Positions 1-10,223 of a stretch of DNA of 64,000 nucleotides are shown one piece after another. The first letter of the stretch is position 1; each line of letters starts with the position of its first letter. Made by a program: the position numbers and the translations under genes. The stretch is taken from the NCBI RefSeq assembly GCF_003286085.1, contig NW_020825368.1, positions 310,001 through 374,000 of the forward strand, in the 5' to 3' direction. The notes beneath the pieces are model-generated. The model saw nothing but the letters and a program-made list of their open reading frames with translations, ran no database searches and was not told the origin of the DNA. This DNA is from Drosophila persimilis. Lineage: Eukaryota > Arthropoda > Insecta > Diptera > Drosophilidae.

Positions 1-2
1 AT

Positions 3-1403
3 CGTCGCTGTGAGGACCATTTCAGGGACACAACACATCAGGATGCCAGTGGGCGGATTGTCGTTCGCTTGCCATTTCAAGAAGATCCAAGTTGTCTTGG
101 AAGTTCCTTCGATACAGCTCGAACTCGATTTTTTGCCATTGAGAGACGTCTCGCTCGTCTACCGGAAATTCGCTCGCAGTATATCTCGTTCATGCAGGAA
201 TATGAAAGTTTCGGCCATATGTCCCTCGTACTGAATCCTAACTTGGAAGAACCGCATTATTATATACCCCACCATTTCGTTCTGAAACCAAGCAGTACCT
301 CGACGAAGCTCAGAGTTGTCTTTGACGCCTCTTGCCGTACAACATCTCAAAGGTCACTTAACGATCTACTTTTAGTCGGCCCTACCATTCATGATGAGTT
401 ATACTTGCAATTGCTGCGGTTCCGCATGCATAGGTTCGGCATCACAGCCGACGTCACAAAAATGTACAGGCAGGTACTTGTGAGTGAGAAGGATAGAAAA
501 TTCCAGTACATCTTGTGGCGAGCATCTCCAAATACGGATCTTCAAACCTACCAACTCAATACAGTGACATATGGGACTGCGTCTGCCCCATTTCTCGCAA
601 CTCGTAGTTTGCATTACTTGGCTGAGGATTGTAAGGATGCATGGCCATTAGGGGCTGCTGCTGTTAAAACTGCATTTTATGTTGATGACCTTTTGTGTGG
701 GGCTGATGATATAGATACACTCTTCAAACTAAAAACTGAATTCACATCAACTCTCGCTCGTGGTCAGTTTCCATTATGCAAGTGGCATTCAAATCATCCA
801 GGCGTGATGGAAGACGAATCTACCAAGGAATTAAACATTTCAGAAAACTCAGTCAGCAGCACACTCAGCGTAACTTGGCATCAACGAAGTGATGCATTTA
901 GTTTCATATTTAATCCAAAGGAAGTCTATCCCACTACCACAAAACGAACAATTTTGTCTACTGCGTCGTCGCTATTCGATCCAATCGGTCTGCTATCACC
1001 GTTAGTCATTGTCTCTAAGATCATTCTTCAGGAGTTTTGGCTTTTGAAACTCGACTGGGACGAGTCTGTCCCCCAGAATTTAAGCCACGCATGGAGCAAG
1101 TGTTTGGAATCGCTGAATTCACTGTCGTCACTAGCGGTACCTCGTTTTTGCTTGCAGCCTGATACTAGGAGCATTCAAATACATGGATTTTGCGACGCAT
1201 CGATTCGGGCATACGGCTGCTGTGTGTATGTGCGCACGGAGAATTCGCTTGGACAGGTCACAGTGAAATTGTTCACTTCTAAGTCTAGAGTAGCACCAGT
1301 GAAGAAACAGTCTCTTCCGAAGCTTGAACTATGCGGCGCACATCTACTTTCTCAGTTGTATAACAAAGTCAAGGCCATATTCAGTAAATCTGAATCTCTT
1401 TCG
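3..1403 (+). pseudogene. BEL/Pao retrotransposon pol, 5' part (reverse transcriptase to RNase H-like domain)
   Basis: The frame is open from the window edge to 1403, so the true start lies outside. It reads as the BEL/Pao polyprotein: a lead-in with a K-x-RVVFDAS motif near 313-330, then the reverse transcriptase with its catalytic YVDD box at 678-689. The Pao-type connection follows (SLFDPIGLLSPL near 970-1005), then the start of the RNase H-like domain with FCDAS near 1188. RT copies the element RNA into DNA in cytoplasmic particles. The frame stops at a TAG (1404-1406) that belongs to inserted DNA, not to BEL: the polyprotein resumes at 9861 with a WSDS motif. No internal stop or frameshift is visible in this half, so the disruption is by insertion. 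Confidence 0.93.
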
Positions 1404-1911
1404 TAGTGATCAGACGTGTTTTTTTTTGCGCTCCGCATTTTCTCTTTTTGTTTTGAATAAACAGCCGGTGTTTTCCTAACTAAATTTTAATTATACTTCC
1501 TAACCAGACAACAATCTGGAATCCTATTCTATTACGCGAGTGCATGCCTTTTGATTTGTGTTAAAACATTATTTAACGTTTTATTTTTCGGCGTCGGCTT
1601 GTGTTGTGTTGTTGCAGTGAGTGAGTATTGCATTGCAGTCCGCTCTCGTCTGGTAGCTTTTGTTGTTTTATCACTCTCTCCCTATCACCTCAACTTCAAT
1701 AACTGTTCTTTCTGTCTCGCTCTCTAAACTTTCTGAGCAATAGCGCTCTCTGTTTAGTAGCTCTCGCTATAACCGCTCTCCACTCTGCTCTCTTTTTTTT
1801 TTCTTACCAATTCCGCTTTGAGCGTTGTCTGGCACATTGGTCTGATACCAATTTGTTTTGGAAATTTTAATTTTTCTTCGTAAATTTTCTTAAGAAAATA
1901 TTCAAATAATA
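1404..1911. other. Unrecognised AT-rich, CT-rich stretch inside the BEL element
   Basis: This is the left end of the DNA that splits the BEL element. It has T-runs, many CTCTCTC tracts (1670-1800) and no ORF of note. It resembles untranslated or LTR-type sequence of some retroelement, but I cannot name it and see no clean terminal repeat. Confidence 0.5.
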
Positions 1912-2031
1912 ACGAGGGGGAACGTTGTGAGTTGCTGCGGACACCGCAACTCTACAGTTATACCCGATACTAAGTCAGTATGGCTCTCCTCCTAATATTA
2001 AACGACACGACAAAGAGTGCGTGCGAGAGAG
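1912..2031 (-). repeat. Fragment of the INE-1-like (Helitron-like) repeat, hairpin end
   Basis: About 120 bases match the terminal part of the arms at 44577 and 54182. They include a 7-bp stem (GAGTTGC/GCAACTC) around a 10-nt loop near 1927-1950. A stem-loop near the 3' end fits a Helitron-type terminus when read on the minus strand. The match stops abruptly at about 2031. Confidence 0.75.
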
Positions 2032-3381
2032 TGTAGCATACAACGTATAGCGATACGCTATCATAACGAGCTGATCTTATTGTAGCGACCAGAGGAGCAC
2101 GCGCTGGTTCCGGCTTCTATTTGTCGTCGGCAAGGGGGGGGTGAGGATTTACCACTGTGCTACCTGCTCGCATTGGATACATATAATAATATTGATTTCG
2201 CGTGCTGTTTTCCTCCCTAACACATGATCGATCGGACTGGACATACAGAAAAGAAACTACCAAGAGTGACAAGCTATGCACACATAGAGGTTGCTCTGCA
2301 AAGAAAACAGAACATGCTGAAGTACGGGTTGTGCTGCTGAGTAGCTGTAGGTGTAGCAGCGTTTTGCCCACCCTACCTTGACCATCTGGGCCGCAAAGCC
2401 ATATTAGTGGCCGATGATCCCTAAAACCCCCAGACTCACTTCATTTCCATAATCCACTCGGCATGGCGCCCTAAAATAATTTAGTTCATTATCGATTTCA
2501 TCTTAAAACTTATTTATTACTTGACACAGGGGCATTTCCCTACTCTACTTAAACTCCCAATTGACTCAATAACTATTTTAGCGAACAACAGGATTCGAGA
2601 ATATTCCAGGTTGGAAATTAAAATAATACTAATAATAATTAAAATAGAAGAATTATAACTAAATAGAAAAAAAAGAATTAAATGTGTATATAAAAAAAAA
2701 ACAGTATATGTATATAGGAGGTAGCCGCTAAACTGGCATACAAACTTAACAGAGCATTTGTGACAACAACAAAAAACCCATGGTTACTGTTCTTGCTATC
2801 TCTTCCGGCATGTGGATCTGCCCAACTGTTTTACCTCTCCCCTTCCTTCTTTCCTATACCTCTCCTTCTCTCACGCTCATGCATGCAATTTATTTAGAGT
2901 AAAGCAATATTCTTTCACTTACGTGCCATCCATCTCCAAAAGCGCTTTTGTCGAAGACGATCCGCTTGCTATAATTGCTGTAAATGTAATTTTATTGGGA
3001 GAGCACAACAACAAAAAGAGAAAAGAAGAGAAAGAACAAGGCGCGCAGAGGCTTTCGGGGGACTGCTTTTTTTCTTTGCTTTTGAGCATTGATATTGTAT
3101 TTCTATTCCCTTATGCCTTTCTTTTCTTTGGGCTCCACATAGGGCTAGCCCTTACGGTTTAAGGGAAAAGAAAAGCAAGACTGAATTAACGGCGCTGCAC
3201 TGCCGAAAGGGGAGCAAGGTATTTGTATTCGTACTCACTAAGACCTTGCCTATTGGCTCCTGGGTATAATTTTGATCTGGGTTTTTATTTCCTCTACTTT
3301 TTTTTTCACTAAGCCAGGTCGGCCGAGGGCAAGATATTTACGCAAAAAAACTTGGGGCAAAAAAAAATGTTCAATATTCCG
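2032..3381. other. No gene recognised
   Basis: Low-complexity, AT-rich sequence with poly-A and poly-T runs and a run of G at about 2132-2138. A short inverted repeat (ATAGCG, loop ATA, CGCTAT) lies near 2048. The open frames are weak and lack recognisable domains. It is probably LTR or untranslated sequence of decayed elements. Confidence 0.5.
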
Positions 3382-3441
3382 CTTTTAGTTTCGCAGCTTC
3401 CCGGCGCCGACGATGCTGCTGATGCACTGAGTCGGACCCAC
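3382..3441 (+). pseudogene. Possible fossil of a gypsy-type RNase H tail
   Basis: Within a 115-codon open frame (3352-3699), about 20 residues resemble the end of Ty3/gypsy RNase H: L-V-x-Q-L-P-G-A-D-D-A-A-D-A-L-S-R. In intact elements this is the V-P-G-x-x-N-x-x-A-D-A-L-S-R motif, present also in the gypsy element of this window near 15145-15190. The rest of the frame does not look like pol. This is a short match and may be chance. Confidence 0.3.
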
Positions 3442-3513
3442 AGCTGGAGCGGCGGACTCTCTGCCTTGCGCTTCTCTGCGCCAGCGGCGAATTCGATCGG
3501 TTCTTGTGTTTTT

Positions 3514-4215
3514 TTTTCGGGAGCGCAGTCTCTTCTCTTCCCTTTCTATGGCCAGCTGGTTGTGGCTGCGGCCGGCTCGGTCATCGATCCCAATTATCTT
3601 TTTCCGCTATTCTCCCTTGGAAATCTGCTTGGCACAAAGTGCCAATTCTGTAATACAATAAAACACATGTTCCATTTAACACTACCTAGCGACACCTAAA
3701 CCCCAATGTCCAACTTACCGCTATGTGGCGATTGGCACTCTTGTTATATTAACTTGCAAATGGCCGTCCGAAACAAAAAAAAGAGACCACTTTCGGATGC
3801 CTTGCCTCCGGCGTGGGGTCAGAATGGAACGCCCCCTTACTGGGGTGGCAAATTTCTTTTCGATTTCTTTATGGTATAATTTGAAAGCAACACGATTCTT
3901 TTGTTTGTCTTTTTTTCTTTGATTTAGCACTGGCGCGAGGTTTAGTTATGTTTTTCCGCTAATATTTCCTCTTTCCACCACAAACACTACCTTCTGAAGT
4001 GGGGCCCAAAATCGAAAAGAGCGACCGTAGCTGGACTTGCATTCACGAACCCTCCTAACAGCGAAAGTGCCAACCACCATTTCCCTCGAGTTAACATAAC
4101 CGCGGCCGACTCTCTCCCGAGTCCGACCGTCTGCCCAAAAAGTACCCGTCGATCACGAGCAATAGGGGCGCTAAACGCAATTACGATATTCCCTGGATTT
4201 AAAATTTTTGATTAG
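3514..4215. other. No gene recognised
   Basis: Intergenic-looking DNA between the fossil fragment and the fold-back repeat. Opposed short frames at 3721-3930 overlap each other and match nothing I know. Possibly LTR or leader sequence of an old element. Confidence 0.45.
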
Positions 4216-5990
4216 TTTTTATACCCGATACTCAAAATGAGTATTGGGGTATATTAGATTTGTGGTAAAAGTGGATGTGTGTAACGTCCAGAAGGAATCG
4301 TTTCCGACCCCATAAAGTATATATATTCTTGATCAGCATCAATAGCCGAGTCGATTGAGCCATGTCTGTCTGTCCGTCTGTCCGTCCGTCCGTCTGTCCG
4401 TCTGTCCGTCCCCTTCAGCGCCTAATGCTCAAAGACTATAAGAGCTAGAGCAACGATGTTTTGGATCCAGACTTCTGTGATATGTCACTGCTCCAAAAAT
4501 ATTTCAAAACTTTGCCCCGCCCACTTCCGCCCCCACAAAGGGCGAAAATCTGTGGCATCCACAATTTTGACGATACGAGAAAACTAAAAACGCAGAATCG
4601 TAGAAGATGACTATATCTTCTAGAGTGCAAAATCTGAACCAGATCGTATAATTATTACAGCCAGAATCACGAAAACAATTTCACTCTTTCTCGCTCTGTC
4701 TCACTCTAACACACAGGTTTCATGGTCGGTTTTGCCAATTGCAAAATATGAGTTCAAGGATCTCAGAACCTATAAAAGCCAGAGCAACCAAATTTGGTAT
4801 CCACACTCCTGTGATATCGGACCTTGACCGTTTCCTGTCCAAATTTCGCCACACCCCCTTCCGCCCCCGCAAAGGACGAAAATCTGAGGCAACCACAAAT
4901 CTCAGAGACTATTAAGGCTAGAGTAACCAAATTTGGTACACACACTCCTTTAAGATGTCACTATAAAACGTATATCTCAGAATTTCGCCTTTCTCAGTCT
5001 GAGCGTGACGTCGGGCGCTGCGTAGCCAGTGCAAATTGATTTGCTCCTTTTGGCTATGAAAATGATCTGATCTGATCCAGATTCAGCAACCTGATAGATA
5101 TGGTTATTATCTATGATTCTGCGTTTTTAGTTTTCTCAAATCTGCAATATTGTAGATGCAACAGCTTTTCGTCCTTTGTGGGGGCGGAAGGGGGTGGGGC
5201 GAAATTTTGAGATATACGTTTTATAGTGAGATCTAACAGGAGTGTGGATACTAAATTTGGTTACTCTAGCTTTAATAGTCTCTGAGATTTGTGAATATCC
5301 CCAGATTTGCATCCTTTGCGGTGGCGGAAGGGGGTGTGGCGAAATTTTGAAACAAACTCGTCTCGGTCCGATATATTAGGAGTATATTTTGGTTGCTCTA
5401 GCTTTTATAGTCTCTGAGATCTAGGCGCTAATGTTTTACTCTTAGCAAAGCCGCCTATGCTACGTGTGTGTTAGAGAGAGACAGGGCGAGAAAAAATGAA
5501 ATTGTTTTCTTGATGCTGGCTATAATAACAATACGATCCAATTCAGATTCTGCAGTCTAAAAGATATCGTCATTCTCTACGATTCTGCGTTTTTGGTTTT
5601 CTCGTATCTTTAAAATTGTGGATGCCACAGATTTTCGCCCTTTGTGGGAGCGGAAGTGGGCGGGGCAAAGTTTTGAAATATTTTTGTAGCAGTGACATAT
5701 CACAGAAGTCTGGTTCCAAAACATCGTTGCTCTAGCTCTTATAGTCTTTGAGCATTAGGCGCTGAAGGGGACGGACAGACGGATAGACGGACAGACGGAC
5801 GGACGGACGGACGGTCAGACGGACAGACGGACAGACAGACAGACATGGCTCAATCGACTCGGCTATTGATGCTGATCAAGAATATATATACTTTATGGGG
5901 TCGGAAACGATTCCTTCTGGACGTTACACACATCCACTTTTACCACAAATCTAATATACCCCAATACTCATTTTGAGTATCGGGTATAAA
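4216..5990. repeat. Fold-back pair of INE-1/DINE-1-like arms
   Basis: The two ends are long inverted copies of each other. The left starts ATACCCGATACTCAAAATGA (4221) and the right ends with the reverse complement, GAGTATCGGGTAT, at 5985. Each arm carries the features of Drosophila INE-1/DINE-1 repeats: the CGTTTCC-GACCCCATAAAG block, GTCTGTCCGTCC microsatellites (4366-4412 and 5768-5850), and GGGGGCGGAAG tracts. The left arm spans about 4221-4990 and the right about 5000-5985. Both are related to the single arms inside the tandem units. Small ORFs here are shadows on the repeat. Confidence 0.85.
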
Positions 5991-5991
5991 A

Positions 5992-7004
5992 ATGGAATTC
6001 GCTGTGGTCTGCGCCAAAAAAACCTGCAAGAAGCAGATCACTCACGATCAGCCGAATGTCCCCTGCTGGCTCTGCGACAGCGTAGTCCACGCAAAATGCA
6101 CGGGATTTTCTGGCCTCGTGAGTGATGCTATAGCCAAACGTAATGGCTTGCATTACAGTTGCGAGGCATGCCGTGCGGTGGAGAAGGAAATGGTATCTTT
6201 CATGAGGCAGACGCGGAGTGGCTTTAAGGAGCTGACCGTTGGTTTCAAAAACCAATACGATCGGCTCCTAACCATGGAGGTTCAGTTTAGCGGTTTAAAA
6301 CTGCTGAATGAGTCTCCGAGGCGCAAAAAGGTCACTCCGCGGGACCTGCAAGTGCCAACCGTCACTCAGCCGTGCGCCGCCGAAAAACTGACTCCGACCA
6401 CTCCAAGTGTGCAGCAGTTGATCTCGTTTGCCACTCCAAAGGCAACGACAGCTGCTGGTGATGCAGATTCGGTAGCCGAATTCATCGCTTCGGAGAATGT
6501 GCAGCCAAGTACGTCTGCAGCGTCCGTGTCCGTGGTGTCCGCAAGTTCACTAGTTGTCCCGTCTATCCCGATCCCACCAGTAAATAGACGTTCCGGACGT
6601 CGGATATTGCCACCACAGGTACTAGACCTGTGGTGACTAAACCACTGGTGGGAGTCCCACCAAAACGACAAGTTTTTGTTTCACGGCTGGCCCCTGACCT
6701 CACATCTAATGATGTAACTGCTTTTATTCAAAGCAAAATAAAAGCCGTGGGTTTAAAGGTGGAGAAATTTAACTTCTCTTATGCCAGGGAGATAGCGTCG
6801 TTTAAGATAGGCATCTCCCCAACTCAATTTGACACCATTTGCTCCACCAAATTTTGGCCGGAGCATTTGGTGGTGAAGGAGTTTAAGGCTAAGAAGAAGA
6901 ATAGGCCCCCCATATCGCTTCCAAATCTTTCCAGCGTGCCACCCTCAACTTCAACTTCCTCTTCCTCAACTTCCGGTCTTGCTCCAACCTTTCCAAAAAA
7001 CTAA
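5992..7004 (+). pseudogene. CR1-like ORF1 protein (PHD finger, RNA-binding chaperone), frameshifted
   Basis: Residues 1-60 hold a Cys/His array of PHD type (C-x4-C, C-x2-C, H-x2-C, then C-x2-C). A coiled-coil-like stretch and a Ser/Thr/Pro-rich linker follow. The second half (6630-7004) is in another frame and carries the ORF1 core: K-R-Q-V-F-V-S-R-L, then S-Y-A-R and W-P-E-H-L-V-V-K-E-F. ORF1 proteins coat the LINE RNA. The frame change falls on a perfect 10-bp inverted repeat (6611-6620 / 6626-6635). The product stops at 6636 in the first frame, so this copy is dead unless the shift is bypassed. Confidence 0.75.
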
Positions 7005-7009
7005 CTTCT

Positions 7010-8216
7010 CTTTTAGTAACCTATCAGAATGTAAGAGGCTTGCGTAGTAAGCTCAGCATTCTTTTCCGGGATAGTGTTGCATTTGCTTCCCACGTTATTG
7101 TGTTTACTGAAACCTGGTTAAAGCCGGACATTCTTAGTTCCGAGGTTTTGGCAGGTCGGTACACAACTTTTAGAAAGGACCGTTCGTCTCGACGTGCACG
7201 AGGGGTTCTAATTGCAGTGGACTCTTACTTCACGTCAGAACACTTCACAGTCCAAGTTCAACAGGAACTGGAATTCCTGTGTGTAAAACTGATTCTTCCC
7301 GCTTTCGCTATATTCATTACTTGCTCGTATATCCCACCTTCTTCGGATATTTCAATTTATGAGCAGCACTTGTCCGCTTTAACGTATGATAGTTCTTGGT
7401 GACTTCAACTTGCCAGGAACTGTTTGGTCTTCGGTAAACGAGTCTAGTACCCTAGTGCCCATGTCACGACATGACTCTGTTGACGGCTTGCTTGACCTGT
7501 CCCTGTCTCAAGTCAATCATGTGAAAAATTCCTTGGGTCGATTGCTTGATCTATGCTTTGTATCGGATCCGACCATAGTGTTGTTAACCCGAGCCCTTCC
7601 GCTCACTATACCTGAAGACGCCTACCACCCTACTTTCGAGGTGTCGCTAGATATAGGACCAACTGTATTGGATCGGTCGAGTAGACTACCTGAACGTGTC
7701 TGCTGCTTTCGTAAAGCCGAGTTTGCGAAGCTTAATAACCTAATTAGGGATTTTGATTGGTCCGCTTTGTACTTGTGCACTGATGTGACAAAAGGCACAA
7801 ACATTTTTTACAATGCTCTTGGCACATTTTTTGATTCTTGTGTCCCGCTTTCTTGTCCGATTAGATCTGGAAAACCCCCTTGGTTTACCAAAGAGTTATC
7901 CAGTCTAAAAAACTTAAAATCAAGACTTTATAAAAAATTTCAAGAAGTGGGCTCTCATACTTCTCACTCTCGTTATGTAATAGCTCGGTCAAACTTTTCA
8001 GTTCTTAATGCTCAATGCTATAAGAACTACCTATCTCGTTGCAGGATACGTTTTTCTCAGGACCCTAAACAGTTTTACTGCTTCGTAAACAGTAAGCGTA
8101 GAACGTCCGCACACCCATCCTCGCTATCATTTTGTAATACGTCGGCAAATAATGATCAGGCAATTGCCGATCTTTTTGCCCAGTTTTTCCAAACCACCTA
8201 TTCTGAGGAAAGCTAA
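7010..8216 (+). pseudogene. CR1-like ORF2, endonuclease part, frameshifted
   Basis: Two overlapping frames (to 7402, then from 7386) read as an apurinic-type endonuclease. The first has the N-V-R-G-L-R-S-K start and the catalytic T-E-T-W-L box; the second has V-L-G-D-F-N-L-P-G. Downstream sequence (7700-8216) is the linker toward the RT. The enzyme nicks target DNA to prime reverse transcription. A single-base shift near 7390 and a TAA at about 8214 break the frame. Confidence 0.78.
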
Positions 8217-9474
8217 TCTGGTCAACTGTACCCATACGGTTTACCGAGGTCGAACGGCATTTTCAGTCCCTTGTTAAATGAATGTTCCTTACTTCATGAT
8301 CTTCGACTAGTTAAGCCGGTGTTTTCACCGGGTCCAGACGGGGTTCCAGGTTGTGTACTCAGGTACTGCGCCGAGGCTCTGTGTGGACCATTGCTTAAAC
8401 TATTCACCCTGTCCATTGATTCCTCTTGCTTCCCCCCAATCTGGAAGGAATCGTTTATAATTCCTCTCCATTAAAAAGGTAGCAAGTCTGATGCAAAAAA
8501 TTATAGAGGTATAGCAAAGTTATCCGCTATTCCCAAATTGTTTGAGAAGGTTTTAACTCCGCACTTGCAACATCTCTGCAAGTCACTTATATCTCCAACT
8601 CAGCATGGATTTATAAGGCGGCGATCAACCACCACGAACTTGTTAGAGTTTACCTCTTTCATTATTAAAGGCTTTCAAGGTAACTTACAGACGGATGTTA
8701 TTTACACCGACTTTGGTAAAGCATTCGACTCTGTAAACCATTCCCTTTTAGCACATAAACTTGACCTTTAAGGGTTTCCGCCCAACCTCCTGAGATGGAT
8801 TTCTAGCTATCTTTGTTCTAGGTCTCAAAGTGTCCTCATCAAAAACTCCCTATCTTTACCAGTAAAGGTTTCTTCGGGAGTACCACAGGGCAGCCATCTT
8901 TCAGTCATGGTGTTGTGCAAACTTGTTACACCTTAATGCCTCGAAATGCAAAGTTATGACATTTCATCGTTCCAGCCCTTTGTTGGCTCCATACACCCTA
9001 TTTGGGGGTTCTCTTGAGAGAATTACCCTGGTGGATGATCTGGGTGTTATGTTAGACCCCAAGTTAAAGTTTTCCGAACACATTTCTACCATGGTAAATA
9101 AGGCCATGGGCGTGCTTGGGTTTATAAAGAGGTGGTCAAAGGAATTTGACGACCCCTATGTAACAAAGACTCTCTATACCCCGGTTTTTCGTCCGATCTT
9201 AGAATACGGCTCCTGTGTATGGTGCCCTCAGTACAAAGTACACCAGGACCGTATAAAATCAGTACAGAAAAACTTTTTACCCTTTGCTCTGCGGGGCCTT
9301 AACTGGGATGCCGGTGTAAGACTCCCATCTTACTCTAGTAGACTACTATTAGTAAACCTCCCATCCTTAGTTAACCGTAGAAAAATGCTTGGTGTGATTT
9401 TTATGCACAACTTGATCAGGGGTGACATAGACAGCCCTGATTTGTTGTGCCGCATAAACTTCATAAACTTATAA
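8217..9474 (+). pseudogene. CR1-like ORF2, reverse transcriptase with the catalytic core deleted
   Basis: Fragments in several frames read as LINE RT: S-P-G-P-D-G-V-P near 8327, N-Y-R-G-I-A near 8500, Q-H-G-F near 8600, and T-D-F-x-K-A-F-D-S-V-N-H near 8705. A stop at 8769 is followed by G-V-P-Q-G-S near 8876. Just after that the sequence jumps straight to the thumb region (8923-9474, N-A-S-K-C-K-V-M). The A-D-D catalytic box expected between them is missing, which implies an internal deletion near 8892-8910. Confidence 0.8.
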
Positions 9475-9584
9475 TTCCCTCTACCATATTATATACAACA
9501 CTAATTCTCTTCCTCTTATTAAATTACTAATCCTTACACACCTTTCTATTAATTAGTAATTGTAGTGGTATTTGTATTTTGATT

Positions 9585-9845
9585 GAATGCTTAGTTTCTT
9601 AGTAAGTTTAGTGCTAATTTTCCTCGAATATTAGTCTAATATCTATCTTTCTTGCATGTTCGCGTTCGGTTCGGCTACGCACCGCGCGTCATGCGGCAGC
9701 GCCCCTCGGTCGGTTGGGCGGGAGGAGGGCTGCGTTTTGCCTGGGATCCGCGCGTAACAGCCTTCTGCTGGTGTCACACGGGCCACTTGACGGTGCAGTA
9801 ACTGCATCGCCCCTTGAAAGATGCAGTCATTGCATGTCAACGTCC
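9585..9845 (-). repeat. GC-rich segment shared, inverted, with each tandem unit
   Basis: Read on the minus strand, this stretch is closely similar to the segment at 19780-19980 in unit 1 and its equivalents. Both have a TGACTGCATCTTT block, GTTACGCGCGGATCCCAGGC, CCGAGGGGCGCTGCC and TTAGACTAATAT in the same order. It may be the 3' end of the CR1-like element or a separate transposon end. The copy here lies at the right edge of the DNA splitting the BEL element. It has no coding capacity. Confidence 0.7.
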
Positions 9846-9860
9846 AAGAACACTATCACA

Positions 9861-10214
9861 TCTTATTTTTGGAGCGACTCATAGCTCGTATTGCATTGGC
9901 TGCAACAACACTCAGTCACCTTATCGACCTTTGTTGGAAATCGAGTGTCCGATATTCTGGATTTAACGTCTGATGGAAAATGGCGCTATGTGCCAACACA
10001 TCAAAACCCTGCGGATATTCTGTCGCGAGGCTGTAAAGTGAGCGAGTTGATTAATTCTCCATGGTTTTCTACGTTTCTAGTCGAAGATTCACTAAACTGG
10101 CCCGCCACTGGTGGAAAACTTGATATTGACATGGACGTGGTTAACTCGGAGAATCGGAAAAGTTTGTTTGCTGCCGTACACGAGACAAATAATATCCTCA
10201 ACATCGTAGAATAA
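9861..10214 (+). pseudogene. BEL/Pao pol, RNase H tail resuming after the insertion
   Basis: The frame resumes with a WSDS box (9870-9881), an in-frame TAG at 9882-9884, then H-W-L-Q-Q-H-S, V-G-N-R-V and N-P-A-D-I-L-S-R-G. This is the usual end of the BEL RNase H-like domain. It continues the polyprotein of 3-1403. It runs off into unrelated codons at about 10180 and stops at 10214, where the N-terminal part of the integrase should follow. Confidence 0.88.
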
Positions 10215-10223
10215 TAATATAAT

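Larger units (their letters stand above)
5992..9600 (+). mobile_element. CR1-like non-LTR retrotransposon, 5' end abutting the fold-back repeat, inactive
   Basis: It has ORF1 with a PHD-type zinc finger, then an endonuclease-reverse transcriptase ORF2, as in CR1-clade LINEs. The 5' untranslated region is absent: the ORF1 ATG at 5992 follows the last base of the fold-back repeat after one base. ORF1, the endonuclease and the RT are each broken. The 3' untranslated part runs to roughly 9600, where it grades into a segment that also occurs in the tandem array. Jockey-clade membership is an alternative. Confidence 0.75.

Noticed and set aside
2117..2371. Minus-strand 84-codon frame near the BEL nest
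   Set aside because: Composition is low-complexity with no recognisable motif; likely chance in an untranslated region.
4824..5039. ORFs within the fold-back repeat
   Set aside because: They occur on both strands of the same inverted repeat and lack any domain.
5768..5850. CRISPR-like short repeats (GGACAGACGGACGGAC)
   Set aside because: Simple microsatellite typical of INE-1 repeats, without spacers.
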